43,214 bases of DNA from Clostridia bacterium (GTDB lineage Bacteria > Bacillota > Clostridia > Oscillospirales > CAG-272), in contig JAFTQT010000063.1 in the NCBI GenBank assembly GCA_017462615.1, forward strand, positions 1-43,214, read 5' to 3'. The notes beneath the pieces were generated by a model. The model made no database searches. It was not told the DNA's origin and worked only from the letters and a program-made list of their open reading frames with translations. Positions 34,804 to 40,936 of the stretch are shown here, piece after piece (position 1 is the first letter of the stretch; each line of letters begins with the position of its first letter). A program made the position numbers and the translations under genes.

Positions 34804-35574
34804 TCATCCGAGTCCGATACATTCGGTACAAATATTGATGGCCTTGCCCAGCACGTCAGCCATGCCACCGTGGAGAATGCCGAACGCGATCAGCACCACG
34901 GCCACCACGAGAAGCGCGCAGCGCAGAGAAAGCAGCACCTGCTTTTTATGCTTTTTCAGCCAGAGACGCAGAGGGCAAGCAGCGGCGGGTACGGGCGTTT
35001 TTTCTACCGTCTCCCGCAGCAGACGCACCTCCTGCTTGATGAAGGCGCGGCAAATAAAATCGGTAACCAAGCCGTGGAGAAAGACCAGGCCAAACCACAG
35101 CACCGTCCACAGCGTGCAGGCAATGACCACGTCGTTATAGGAGGCGTCGGCGGGATAATTTTTGACTTTCAGCAAGAAGAGGAGTGAGGCGACCGTGACG
35201 GCTATCAGCGCGATAACGTACTCTATCCGCAGCACGCGGCGGCGATGTGCCAACGCCTCGACCTCCGACGTGGTGCCCTTTCGCTTCAAGCGGGCAAGGG
35301 TCATTTCATCATAGGGATCGGTGCGAGGAGCCACCTCCTCCACGGGAAATACCGCGCGCAGCACGGCCGTTGCCACAATACCGAAAAGCGTAAGACAGCC
35401 GGGCACCGCTATGCGGGACAACGCCGCGCCCACGCTCTCCCGCGTGAAAGGCGAATCCCCCTCACGGTAGATTCCCACGCAGGAGACGATCAGCAGCACG
35501 CCCGTGACCACCAGCAGAACCGACAGCACGATGCTGCAGCTCAAGTGCAACAGCTTTCTGTTCTTTAAGGACAT
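34804..35574 (-). CDS. Five-span membrane protein with a CD1871A-like C-terminal CxxC tail
   Basis: A 256-residue protein with five predicted membrane spans. The last span and tail (VVLIAFGILHGGMADVLGKA, then INICTECIGLG) match what I recall of the roughly 50-residue CD1871A family of CxxC proteins in Clostridia, here fused to a larger N-terminal membrane part I do not recognise. With a basic N-terminus inside, five spans place the CxxC pair (cysteines 249 and 252) outside. It is first in the operon with the ferredoxin-TlpA fusion and a TlpA lipoprotein, so it probably takes part in disulfide relay. I chose the ATG at 35574 with AAGGGGG upstream. Confidence 0.78.
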   Translation of the reverse strand: MSLKNRKLLHLSCSIVLSVLLVVTGVLLIVSCVGIYREGDSPFTRESVGAALSRIAVPGCLTLFGIVATAVLRAVFPVEEVAPRTDPYDEMTLARLKRKGTTSEVEALAHRRRVLRIEYVIALIAVTVASLLFLLKVKNYPADASYNDVVIACTLWTVLWFGLVFLHGLVTDFICRAFIKQEVRLLRETVEKTPVPAAACPLRLWLKKHKKQVLLSLRCALLVVAVVLIAFGILHGGMADVLGKAINICTECIGLG

Positions 35575-35610
35575 AGTAAAGCCCCCTTCTTCACATAATA
35601 CATCTATTTT

Positions 35611-35639
35611 ATCATACCACAAAAAGCCCACGCCGTCAA
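35611..35639 (-). promoter_or_regulatory. Promoter of the thiol-redox operon
   Basis: On the minus strand TTGACG (35639-35634) and TATGAT (35616-35611) are 17 bases apart, about 40 bases before the first ATG. Confidence 0.75.
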
Positions 35640-35726
35640 GTTTCCTCGAAAAATTGCCCATTTTTTCTTTTGTGCCCCGTCTACGCAGATCTGAATATAT
35701 TTTTTTGTTATTAAAAGATCATTTAT

Positions 35727-35754
35727 TATTATTTTGAAATAATAGATATCTATT
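35727..35754. promoter_or_regulatory. Two overlapping palindromes upstream of the transporter promoter
   Basis: TATTATTTTGAAATAATA (35727-35744) and AATAGATATCTATT (35741-35754) are each perfectly symmetrical apart from a 2-base centre in the first. The second overlaps the -35 box. They suggest an operator for the transporter gene. Confidence 0.5.
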
Positions 35755-35781
35755 GACATTTTTTTGTTTTCCCAGTAAAAT
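35753..35781 (+). promoter_or_regulatory. Promoter of the ArsB/NhaD-like transporter gene
   Basis: TTGACA (35753-35758) and TAAAAT (35776-35781) have a 17-base spacer, about 60 bases before the start codon. Confidence 0.75.
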
Positions 35782-35842
35782 GAAACTGCATTCAATCGCA
35801 GCGCAAGCCTTCCTATTATTTTAACGAAAGGTTCTCAACACT

Positions 35843-37147
35843 ATGATTCCTGCTATTATTCTCTTTGCCGTCACCTACGTGCTGATGCTGGCCTTCAGCA
35901 AGTACCGCCCCTTCTTTGCGTTGGGCTCCGGTCTGATCTTCGTCATTTTTGGTCTGCTGCCCCTCAATCAAGTGCTCTCAGAGATCGACTTCAACGTGCT
36001 GCTGATGATTGCCGGTACCATGGGGCTGATCGCACTCTTTATTGAAAGTAAAATGCCCGCCCTCCTTGCGGATCTCGTGATGGAGCGCGTGCCCAACGTG
36101 CAGATGGCTGCCGTGTCGCTGGCGCTGTTTGCCGGTATTATTTCCGCCTTTGTGGATAACGTGGCTACCGTCCTGATGATCGCCCCCGTGGCGCTGGAGA
36201 TCTGCAAAAAGCTAAAGACCAATCCCGTTCCCTTCATCATCGCCATTGCCGTTTCCAGCAACCTGCAGGGCGCGGCTACGCTGGTGGGCGATACCACCGC
36301 TATTATGCTGGGCTCGGCGCTGGATCTGAACTTTATGGAATTTTTCTTCTACCAGGGTAAGCCCTCCATGTTCTTTGCCGTGGAGCTGGGTGCCGCGCTT
36401 TCCGCCCTGATCCTCGCCTTCCTTTTCCGCAAGGAAAAGACTCCCATCCCCAAGACCGGTGAGCGCACCAAGGTCACCGACCCCGTGCCTACCGTGCTGC
36501 TTTGCCTGCTGCTGGTGCTGCTGATTGCCGTTTCCTTCGCCCCCGACAGCTGGCATCTCCCCGCCGAGATCAACGGTATCATCTGCTGCGCGCTGATGGT
36601 AGTGGGGATTGCCATTCACTTTGCCCAAAAAAGAACCCTCACCGCCATTACCGAGCCCCTCAAGCAGATCGACTTTGAAACGCTGGGACTGCTGCTGGGT
36701 CTCTTCCTGATGATCGGCGGTCTCGATCACACGGGCGTGATCGGCAAGCTGGCTGAGCTGCTGGCCAAGCTAGGCGGCGGCAACGTCTTCCTGCTCTATA
36801 CCGTCATCGTCTGGGCCTCCGTTCTGATCTCCGCCTTTATTGACAACATCCCCTACGTAGCGACAATGATCCCCGTCATCGGGGGCCTCGCCCTACAGCT
36901 GGGCGCCACCACCGGTGTGGATGCGACGCTGATCGCCACTCCTCTCTATTTCGGTCTGCTCTCCGGTGCCACGCTGGGTGGCAACATGACCCCCATCGGT
37001 GCCTCTGCCAACATTACCGGCATCGGTATCCTGCGCCGCCAGGGCTATGAGGTGAAGAACAGCGATTTCTTCAAGATCGGTATTCCCTTCACCATTGCGG
37101 CCATCGTTCCTGCTTATATCTACCTTTGGCTTGTATTCGGTGTATAA
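35843..37147 (+). CDS. ArsB/NhaD-type (ion transporter superfamily) permease
   Basis: A 434-residue membrane protein with about eleven spans in two similar halves. Each half carries an Asn-containing motif typical of this superfamily: SAFVDNVATVLMIAPVA with VGDTTAIMLG in the first, and SAFIDNIPYVATMIPV with GATLGGNMTPIGASANI in the second. Family members move arsenite, Na+/H+ or di/tricarboxylates; NhaD or ArsB/P-like ion export fits best, but the substrate cannot be read from the sequence. No arsenic genes are adjacent. AAAGG lies about 11 bases before the ATG. It is a single gene with its own promoter, palindromic operator-like sites and terminator. Confidence 0.85.
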   Translation: MIPAIILFAVTYVLMLAFSKYRPFFALGSGLIFVIFGLLPLNQVLSEIDFNVLLMIAGTMGLIALFIESKMPALLADLVMERVPNVQMAAVSLALFAGIISAFVDNVATVLMIAPVALEICKKLKTNPVPFIIAIAVSSNLQGAATLVGDTTAIMLGSALDLNFMEFFFYQGKPSMFFAVELGAALSALILAFLFRKEKTPIPKTGERTKVTDPVPTVLLCLLLVLLIAVSFAPDSWHLPAEINGIICCALMVVGIAIHFAQKRTLTAITEPLKQIDFETLGLLLGLFLMIGGLDHTGVIGKLAELLAKLGGGNVFLLYTVIVWASVLISAFIDNIPYVATMIPVIGGLALQLGATTGVDATLIATPLYFGLLSGATLGGNMTPIGASANITGIGILRRQGYEVKNSDFFKIGIPFTIAAIVPAYIYLWLVFGV

Positions 37148-37149
37148 AA

Positions 37150-37224
37150 ACGCCAAAGCCGCTCCGCGCTTGCACGGCGGAGCGGCTTTTTTGACGTTTT
37201 TCGGTGCGGCGTGTGCCACACAAC
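37150..37224 (-). ncRNA. Candidate small RNA of about 75 nt, antisense-side neighbour of the transporter gene
   Basis: A perfect minus-strand promoter (37231-37259) would start transcription near 37224. The transcript would contain a short GTGTG...CGCAC hairpin region and then the transporter terminator hairpin read from the other side, followed by GTTTTT. The encoded RNA has no useful ORF. Its 3' end just reaches the transporter stop codon. Confidence 0.5.
37155..37192. terminator. Terminator after the transporter gene (works in both directions)
   Basis: A 13-bp stem (37155-37167 with 37177-37189) is followed by a T-run on the plus strand, and by GGCGTTTTT on the minus strand. Confidence 0.88.
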
Positions 37225-37230
37225 AATATT

Positions 37231-37259
37231 ATTATAGCATAGTTAAATGCGCTTGTCAA
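37231..37259 (-). promoter_or_regulatory. Perfect minus-strand promoter with no protein gene downstream
   Basis: TTGACA (37259-37254) and TATAAT (37236-37231) are 17 bases apart with an extended -10 TG. Nothing but a hairpin terminator lies in the next 75 bases, so its product should be a small RNA. Confidence 0.75.
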
Positions 37260-37333
37260 GCAAAACTTGGTCAACTTTGCCACTTTCTCCCTATTAAACA
37301 AAAAAATATTGTTTAGTTCTTACAGTTTGCCTA

Positions 37334-37362
37334 TTGCAAAGGCCGAAAAAATATGCTATACT
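37334..37362 (+). promoter_or_regulatory. Promoter of the large non-coding RNA
   Basis: TTGCAA (37334-37339) and TATACT (37357-37362) are 17 bases apart, with a TG extension. The -35 surroundings CCTATTGCAAA recur in the TetR promoter at 38045. Confidence 0.72.
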
Positions 37363-37373
37363 ACAAGTGCAAA

Positions 37374-37412
37374 GGAGGATAGGCCAATGAACAAGTAAGC
37401 ATCGGCTCCCCG
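37374..37412 (+). repeat. Mini-ORF repeat unit 1 in the large RNA
   Basis: GGAGG at 37374-37378, eight bases, then ATG AAC AAG TAA at 37387-37398, then CATCGGCTCCCC. It is partnered by unit 2 at 37503 with the same spacing. The GGAGG could also pair with CCTCC at 37423-37427. Confidence 0.7.
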
Positions 37413-37502
37413 GCAAGGCACAACCTCCATCAACAGCCCGGGCAGCCAGAAGGTAAGTTCTTTGCCCCTTGTAGCATCCAAAAGATGCTGCACCACCGTA
37501 CA

Positions 37503-37541
37503 GGAGGAAGGTCCAATGTACAAGTAAAAAACCGACTCCCC
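37503..37541 (+). repeat. Mini-ORF repeat unit 2 in the large RNA
   Basis: GGAGG at 37503-37507, eight bases, then ATG TAC AAG TAA at 37516-37527, then ACCGACTCCCC. Only the second codon and a few flanking bases differ from unit 1. Confidence 0.7.
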
Positions 37542-37828
37542 ATCCAAGGCCAGCGGAACCGGATCGAGCACACTGTGAATGAGAGATAAATGTGTGTAAC
37601 CCCACCCGCAAGGATCGCTAGCGGAGATGTAGCCAACCAAGCTCGATACCAAAAGCGCCAGCATGGGCAGTCAGAGATCGCACCCTCAACTTTGGCATCA
37701 CGCGAAAATCAACGGGTTCTCGTTAGAGAAGAAGAAAAAATGAAGATCGTTTTCCGGTGATGGGTACAAAAAGCAGGGTAGCTTAGGAAAGAGAGGATTA
37801 CAAAAGATGTTAGATACTAAGAGCGAAC

Positions 37829-37880
37829 AGAAATGACCCTTGGTTGTTGTAAAGAAAGCAACCAAGGGTCATTTCTTATT
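37829..37880 (+). terminator. Terminator of the large non-coding RNA
   Basis: An 18-bp perfect stem (37829-37846 with 37859-37876) with a 12-base loop, followed by TATTTA. Confidence 0.85.
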
Positions 37881-38044
37881 TACTTGCTCACCACACGCAA
37901 AAGGCGCGAGGCGGCAACGCGGGGACCAATCAACGCGAAAATAGGTTTGAGAGCGGTTTTTGCCGCTCTTTTTGTTTAATCTGCACAAAAAAAAAAAAAA
38001 AAACAGGACTTTTTAGCAACCATGTACACAAAATTGAGCAAAAC
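37881..38044. other. Non-coding gap with a second hairpin and an A18 tract
   Basis: No gene is visible. A second terminator-like hairpin, GAGCGG with CCGCTC followed by TTTTTG, lies at 37951-37974, and may be a back-up stop for the large RNA. A run of 18 adenines occupies 37987-38004 and is prone to slippage and sequencing error. Confidence 0.7.
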
Positions 38045-38047
38045 CTA

Positions 38048-38076
38048 TTGCAAACCACCCTTCTCTGTGCTATAAT
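38048..38076 (+). promoter_or_regulatory. Promoter of the tetR-sipW-tasA cluster
   Basis: TTGCAA (38048-38053) and TATAAT (38071-38076) are 17 bases apart with an extended -10 TG. A leader of about 95 bases follows. Confidence 0.78.
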
Positions 38077-38124
38077 TGTTCCACTAAATGCGGAGGTAGG
38101 CTCTCCGCCTTCATTTACTCCATG

Positions 38125-38167
38125 TTGTAGTGTTCGCTACAATATTACAAAAATTGCAGCTTGCAAT
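38125..38167. promoter_or_regulatory. Two palindromes in the TetR gene leader (candidate autoregulatory operators)
   Basis: TTGTAG-TGTTCG-CTACAA (38125-38142) and ATTGCA-GCT-TGCAAT (38153-38167) are both perfectly symmetrical in their arms and lie between promoter and start codon. TetR proteins usually bind such palindromes near their own gene. The second sits just before the ribosome site. A third stem, CGGAG with CTCCG, lies at 38091-38107. Confidence 0.55.
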
Positions 38168-38178
38168 GGAGGTGCCTG

Positions 38179-38799
38179 ATGAAACACGAGGCATTGATTC
38201 GCGAGGTTTTTATCGAAAACACCATTCATTTGATTGCCCTGGGCGGTTTTGAAATGGCCACCACGAGAGCAATCGTGCACGAAAGAGCGGCACTGGCCGA
38301 GGTGAAGCTGAACGAGGCGTATATCTACCGCCTATTCGGTGGCAAGGATCATCTGTTTGCCGCCGTCTTCGAGCAGCTGGATCAAGAGCTGACCTCCTTG
38401 GTGCGGTGCAACCTGACCGTATTTCGGGAAGCAGGCACCCCCTTCCGGGAGCGGGCGGAGCAGTTGTTCCGTTCCGTGTGGGATTTCCTGCTCTCCGACG
38501 AGAGGAAATGCCGCTGCTACGTGCGCTATTACTACTCCGCTTACTTCACCAAATATTCCCATGATGCCCACATGCGCGCCTATGGCGAGATCGCCGAGGC
38601 GGTGAGCGGCGCCTTCAAGCCCAAGGCAGACGTCGTCTCTCTCCTGCACCACACCCTTACGGTGATGCTGGATTTTGCGGTGCGTGTCTATAACGGCGAC
38701 CTTGAAAACAGCGAAACAAACACCGAACACATCTTCAACGTCATATACGCCTCCCTGCAACCGTATCTGAAGGAAACTGCATCCCCTATTATCATATAA
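38179..38799 (+). CDS. TetR/AcrR-family transcriptional regulator
   Basis: A 206-residue protein. Residues 5-55 form the helix-turn-helix domain (FIENTIHLIALGGFEMATTRAIVHE, then LNEAYIYRLFGGKDHLFAAVFEQLD), with the classic IYRLFGGKDHLF segment of TetR proteins. The C-terminal domain is helical and would bind a ligand; an unusual YVRYYYSAYFTKY stretch is present. I chose the ATG at 38179 with GGAGG eight bases upstream. It is the first gene of the SipW/TasA-like cluster, 12 bases before the signal peptidase gene, and probably controls it. Confidence 0.82.
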   Translation: MKHEALIREVFIENTIHLIALGGFEMATTRAIVHERAALAEVKLNEAYIYRLFGGKDHLFAAVFEQLDQELTSLVRCNLTVFREAGTPFRERAEQLFRSVWDFLLSDERKCRCYVRYYYSAYFTKYSHDAHMRAYGEIAEAVSGAFKPKADVVSLLHHTLTVMLDFAVRVYNGDLENSETNTEHIFNVIYASLQPYLKETASPIII

Positions 38800-38811
38800 G
38801 AGGTAGCGATC

Positions 38812-39504
38812 GTGAACATCAAGCAATTTTTTAGCTTTGAAACCAAAAAAGACAAGATACTGACCATCACGGGTCTTGTGCTTTGTATCATACTGATCCC
38901 GATGCTGATCATCAACTGCACGCTGATCATCAAGAGCTTTGTCAACAAGGACGAGGTGCCAAGCATCGGCGGCGTGATGCCCTTGATCGTTCTTTCGCCT
39001 TCTATGGAGCCGGAGATCATGACCGGTGATATCATCTTCTGCAAGGTGATCGATGGCCAGGAGATCGAGGTGGGTGACTACGTTGCCTTCTTCGACCCGG
39101 CCAGCAGCGGCTCTGCCGTGGTCACTCACGAGGTGGTCAAGCTGATCTACAACGACGCTGGCGAGATCACCGCCTTCCGCACCAAGGGTATCAATAACAA
39201 CTCAGAGGACCCCTCCACCGTTCCCATTGATAATTTGGTAGGTATTTACGTCGATTTCCGCATTCCTCTGGTGGGCCACGTTGCCATGTTCATGCAATCC
39301 ACCTGGGGACTCATTCTGTGCGTTGTGGTGCCGCTGGGTGCCTTTGTGGCCTATGACGTGCTGCGCCGCAAGAAGCACGAGAAGAAGGAGGGCGCTGATA
39401 TCGACGCCTTGAAGGCCGAGTTGGCCGCGCTGAGAGCAGAAAAAATGCAGAATGCAGAATGCAAAATGCAGAATGATCCTAACAATGAAGAAAAACCTGA
39501 TTGA
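38812..39504 (+). CDS. SipW-like (ER-type) signal peptidase I, C-terminus altered by an insertion
   Basis: A 230-residue membrane peptidase with GTG start and AGAGGTAG upstream. The catalytic serine is in LSPSMEP, and a histidine in VVTHEVV takes the place of the lysine of ordinary bacterial enzymes, as in SipW/Sec11 types. One span lies near the N-terminus and one near 165-185. Its substrates should be the TasA-like proteins encoded downstream. The tail DALKAELAALRAEK resembles the end of the second peptidase in this cluster, but then runs into MQNAECKMQN, which is encoded by the left repeat arm of the S23 element. Its stop lies inside the element. Confidence 0.85.
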   Translation: MNIKQFFSFETKKDKILTITGLVLCIILIPMLIINCTLIIKSFVNKDEVPSIGGVMPLIVLSPSMEPEIMTGDIIFCKVIDGQEIEVGDYVAFFDPASSGSAVVTHEVVKLIYNDAGEITAFRTKGINNNSEDPSTVPIDNLVGIYVDFRIPLVGHVAMFMQSTWGLILCVVVPLGAFVAYDVLRRKKHEKKEGADIDALKAELAALRAEKMQNAECKMQNDPNNEEKPD

Positions 39505-39868
39505 GGATAAAAGCTTTGCGTTCGCTGTCAGAGCGGTGCGTTTATACAAGCATTTGACAAACGAAAAACACGAATACATTATATCAAAGCAATTTCTTCG
39601 CAGCGGTACAAGCATCGGTGCAAACGTATGCGAAGCAGAGCGTGGGCAATCAAGGGCGGATTTTGTTGCCAAAATGGCCATCGCGCTCAATGAAGCAAAC
39701 GAAACCGACTATTGGCTTCGTTTGCTATATGCAAGCGACTATCTGACCCAAGCAGAGTTCGAAAGCATAAGCGGGGATGCGAACGAGCTGATCCGTCTCC
39801 TCGTCTCTATATGCAAAACTGCCGAGTTAACCAAATAATTCTGCACTCTGCATTCTGCACTCTGCATT
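39444..39868. mobile_element. Small S23/IVS-like insertion with 31-nt inverted-repeat ends
   Basis: The arms 39444-39474 and 39838-39868 are built from TGCAGAATGCAGAATGC-type tandem units and are reverse complements of each other apart from a few bases. Between them lies only the four-helix-bundle gene. Elements of this kind are known as intervening sequences in 23S rRNA genes of some bacteria; here one sits between two genes of a secretion cluster. Confidence 0.7.
39485..39838 (+). CDS. S23 four-helix-bundle protein
   Basis: A 117-residue soluble protein with the family pattern: SFAFAVRAVRLYKHL, then SKQFLRSGTSIGANVCEAERGQSRADFVAKM and ALNEANETDYWLRLL. Four helices are expected and a pentameric ring is known for relatives. 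The function of the family is unclear; members occur within 23S rRNA intervening sequences, and the accessory protein Avd of diversity-generating retroelements has the same fold. The ATG at 39485 overlaps the end of the peptidase gene by 20 bases in another frame, with no good ribosome site. Base use is more AT-rich than neighbouring genes, in line with transfer. Confidence 0.85.
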   Translation: MKKNLIEDKSFAFAVRAVRLYKHLTNEKHEYIISKQFLRSGTSIGANVCEAERGQSRADFVAKMAIALNEANETDYWLRLLYASDYLTQAEFESISGDANELIRLLVSICKTAELTK

Positions 39869-39880
39869 GATTTTGTTATT

Positions 39881-40022
39881 CTTCCCTCGGAAGCCACGTC
39901 CGGGGATGGAATATAAATTGCCGCGGCACCTGCCGCAATGGACTTTTGAAAGGCAAAAGCCCAACAAAACTCCGGCACTGCCGGGCAACCATTCTTTCCC
40001 CGCAAGGGAAGAATTCCATACC
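39881..40022 (+). promoter_or_regulatory. Multi-hairpin leader before the first TasA-like gene
   Basis: Five local hairpins follow each other: CTTCC/GGAAG (39881-39893), a GCGG/CCGC hairpin extended by ATT/AAT (39917-39939), CTTTTG/CAAAAG (39943-39959), CCGGC/GCCGG (39972-39984) and ATTCTT-CCC/GGG-AAGAAT (39991-40014). A 7-base stem ATGGAAT/ATTCCAT (39906-39912 with 40013-40019) encloses four of them and partly competes with the last one. This may be a regulatory or stabilising 5' leader, or part of the neighbouring inserted element. Confidence 0.5.
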
Positions 40023-40052
40023 GAAAGGTAAATACAACAAAGGAGAAACACA

Positions 40053-40652
40053 ATGAAGAAAAACAAGATGATGAGAGTTGCTTCCGCTCTTCTGGTAGCA
40101 GTTCTCCTGACCACCTGCGCCATTTCCGGCACGTTTGCGAAATATGTGAGCACCGCTTCCAACAGCGATACTGCTCGTGTGGCAAAATGGGCCTTCAATG
40201 TAGGCGATTCTAACATTGCACAGTCAAACACTTTCGTATTCGATCCCTTTTCCTATAGCGATTCTAACGTAGATGTAGACGGAACCGGTTCTGAAAAGGT
40301 TATTGCTCCTGGTACCACTGGCGAGTTTGCTCTTGTGCTTACCAACAATTCCGAAGTAACCGCACAGTTCTCTATCAACTTTACCGAAATTAGAAACGCT
40401 TCTGATAACGGTAATGTCATTCCCATGCAGTACTCTCTTACTGGCGCAGATGGTACTTGGGTAAGCACCATTGACGGAATCGATGTCGCTGCAACAACAC
40501 TTGCTATGAATGGCGGCACCACTACAGTAACCATTCATTGGAAATGGGCATTTGAAGGTCCCGACCATATCGACACCGATTTGGGCCAGGACTATGATGG
40601 TGTTCCGAACGTAACCATTTCCGCCGAAGTAACTGTCGAGCAGGTCGGCTAA
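40053..40652 (+). CDS. TasA/camelysin-like secreted fibre protein 1
   Basis: A 199-residue protein with a SipW-type signal (SALLVAVLLTTCAISGTFAKYVSTA) and the post-cleavage pattern SDTARVAKWAFNV. The mature domain is beta-rich and contains KVIAPGTTGEF and WKWAFEGPDHIDTDLG, shared with the membrane-anchored protein encoded next. TasA relatives form extracellular fibres of biofilm matrix. AAAGGAGAAA precedes the ATG. Codon use is more AT-rich than its neighbours, which may reflect high expression or separate origin. It lies between a structured leader and a strong stem-loop, so its message is probably the most abundant of the cluster. Confidence 0.82.
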   Translation: MKKNKMMRVASALLVAVLLTTCAISGTFAKYVSTASNSDTARVAKWAFNVGDSNIAQSNTFVFDPFSYSDSNVDVDGTGSEKVIAPGTTGEFALVLTNNSEVTAQFSINFTEIRNASDNGNVIPMQYSLTGADGTWVSTIDGIDVAATTLAMNGGTTTVTIHWKWAFEGPDHIDTDLGQDYDGVPNVTISAEVTVEQVG

Positions 40653-40683
40653 TCCCTACCTGTCCCGTTGATTTTTTATCAAC

Positions 40684-40720
40684 CGCCTCCCCACCGCCAC
40701 GTGGCGGTGGTGGGGAGGCG
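40684..40720 (+). terminator. Strong GC stem-loop after the first TasA-like gene
   Basis: A 17-bp stem (40684-40700 with 40701-40720, with three extra bases in the right arm) follows the stop by about 30 bases. It lacks a T-run, so it is better seen as a 3' stabiliser or partial terminator giving more subunit 1 than downstream products. Confidence 0.6.
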
Positions 40721-40730
40721 AAGGTTTTCC

Positions 40731-40936
40731 ACATCTGCGCTCTGCATTGACTGACGGCGGGAGCAAGCCCCTGCCCTATCGGTTTGATATTCATTCTTCA
40801 TTTCGCACTCTGCATTTCACACCCCACTTCCCCCTCTTTCCTCTTTCCGTGTACCGGAGCCGCCTCCGATCCGCCGAAAGGTGAAAGATCACCCGCTCAC
40901 CCCTTCCGCTTCTGTATGACCAAAAGGAGGTCACTT
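40731..40936. other. Non-coding gap with degenerate copies of the TGCAGA repeat
   Basis: CTCTGCATT occurs at 40739-40747 and 40808-40816 in contexts resembling the right arm of the S23 element, so these are probably remnants of the same repeat family. The rest is pyrimidine-rich and shows no gene. Confidence 0.5.

Larger units (their letters stand above)
37369..37880 (+). ncRNA. Large structured non-coding RNA candidate of about 500 nt
   Basis: A promoter and a strong terminator enclose about 500 bases without a credible protein gene. Visible structure includes an 8-bp hairpin (37471-37478 with 37484-37491), a stem GGATCGAGC with GCTCGAT-A-CC (37561-37569 with 37641-37650) that encloses an ACAC/GTGT hairpin and a CCGC/GCGG hairpin (37606-37624), and the final terminator. 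Near 37374 and 37503 a unit recurs 129 bases apart: GGAGG, eight bases, then a three-codon ORF and CUCCCC downstream. Size, single-gene layout and structure recall ornate large RNAs such as ROOL, but I cannot confirm membership. It is not tmRNA or RNase P RNA. Confidence 0.62.

Noticed and set aside
37294..37664. Minus-strand open frames of about 70-105 codons across the large RNA region, with a repeated peptide pattern
   Set aside because: They lack ribosome sites and the peptide repeat is a by-product of the duplicated mini-ORF unit on the other strand. The plus-strand promoter and terminator explain the region better.
37369..37880. The large RNA as tmRNA or RNase P RNA
   Set aside because: No tRNA-like ends with a tag frame and no RNase P conserved core (GAGGAAAGUCC with a matching ACAGAA...UA 3' part) were found; the GGAGGAAGGTCC match is only partial.
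39444..39868. The S23-like gene as the Avd protein of a diversity-generating retroelement
   Set aside because: No reverse transcriptase, template repeat or variable repeat is visible nearby, and the inverted TGCAGA arms fit an S23/IVS-like insertion better.
40784..40936. An N-terminal extension of 51 codons on the membrane-anchored TasA-like protein
   Set aside because: The upstream part is pyrimidine-rich repeat-derived sequence without a ribosome site, while AAAGGAGG lies exactly before the GTG at 40937.
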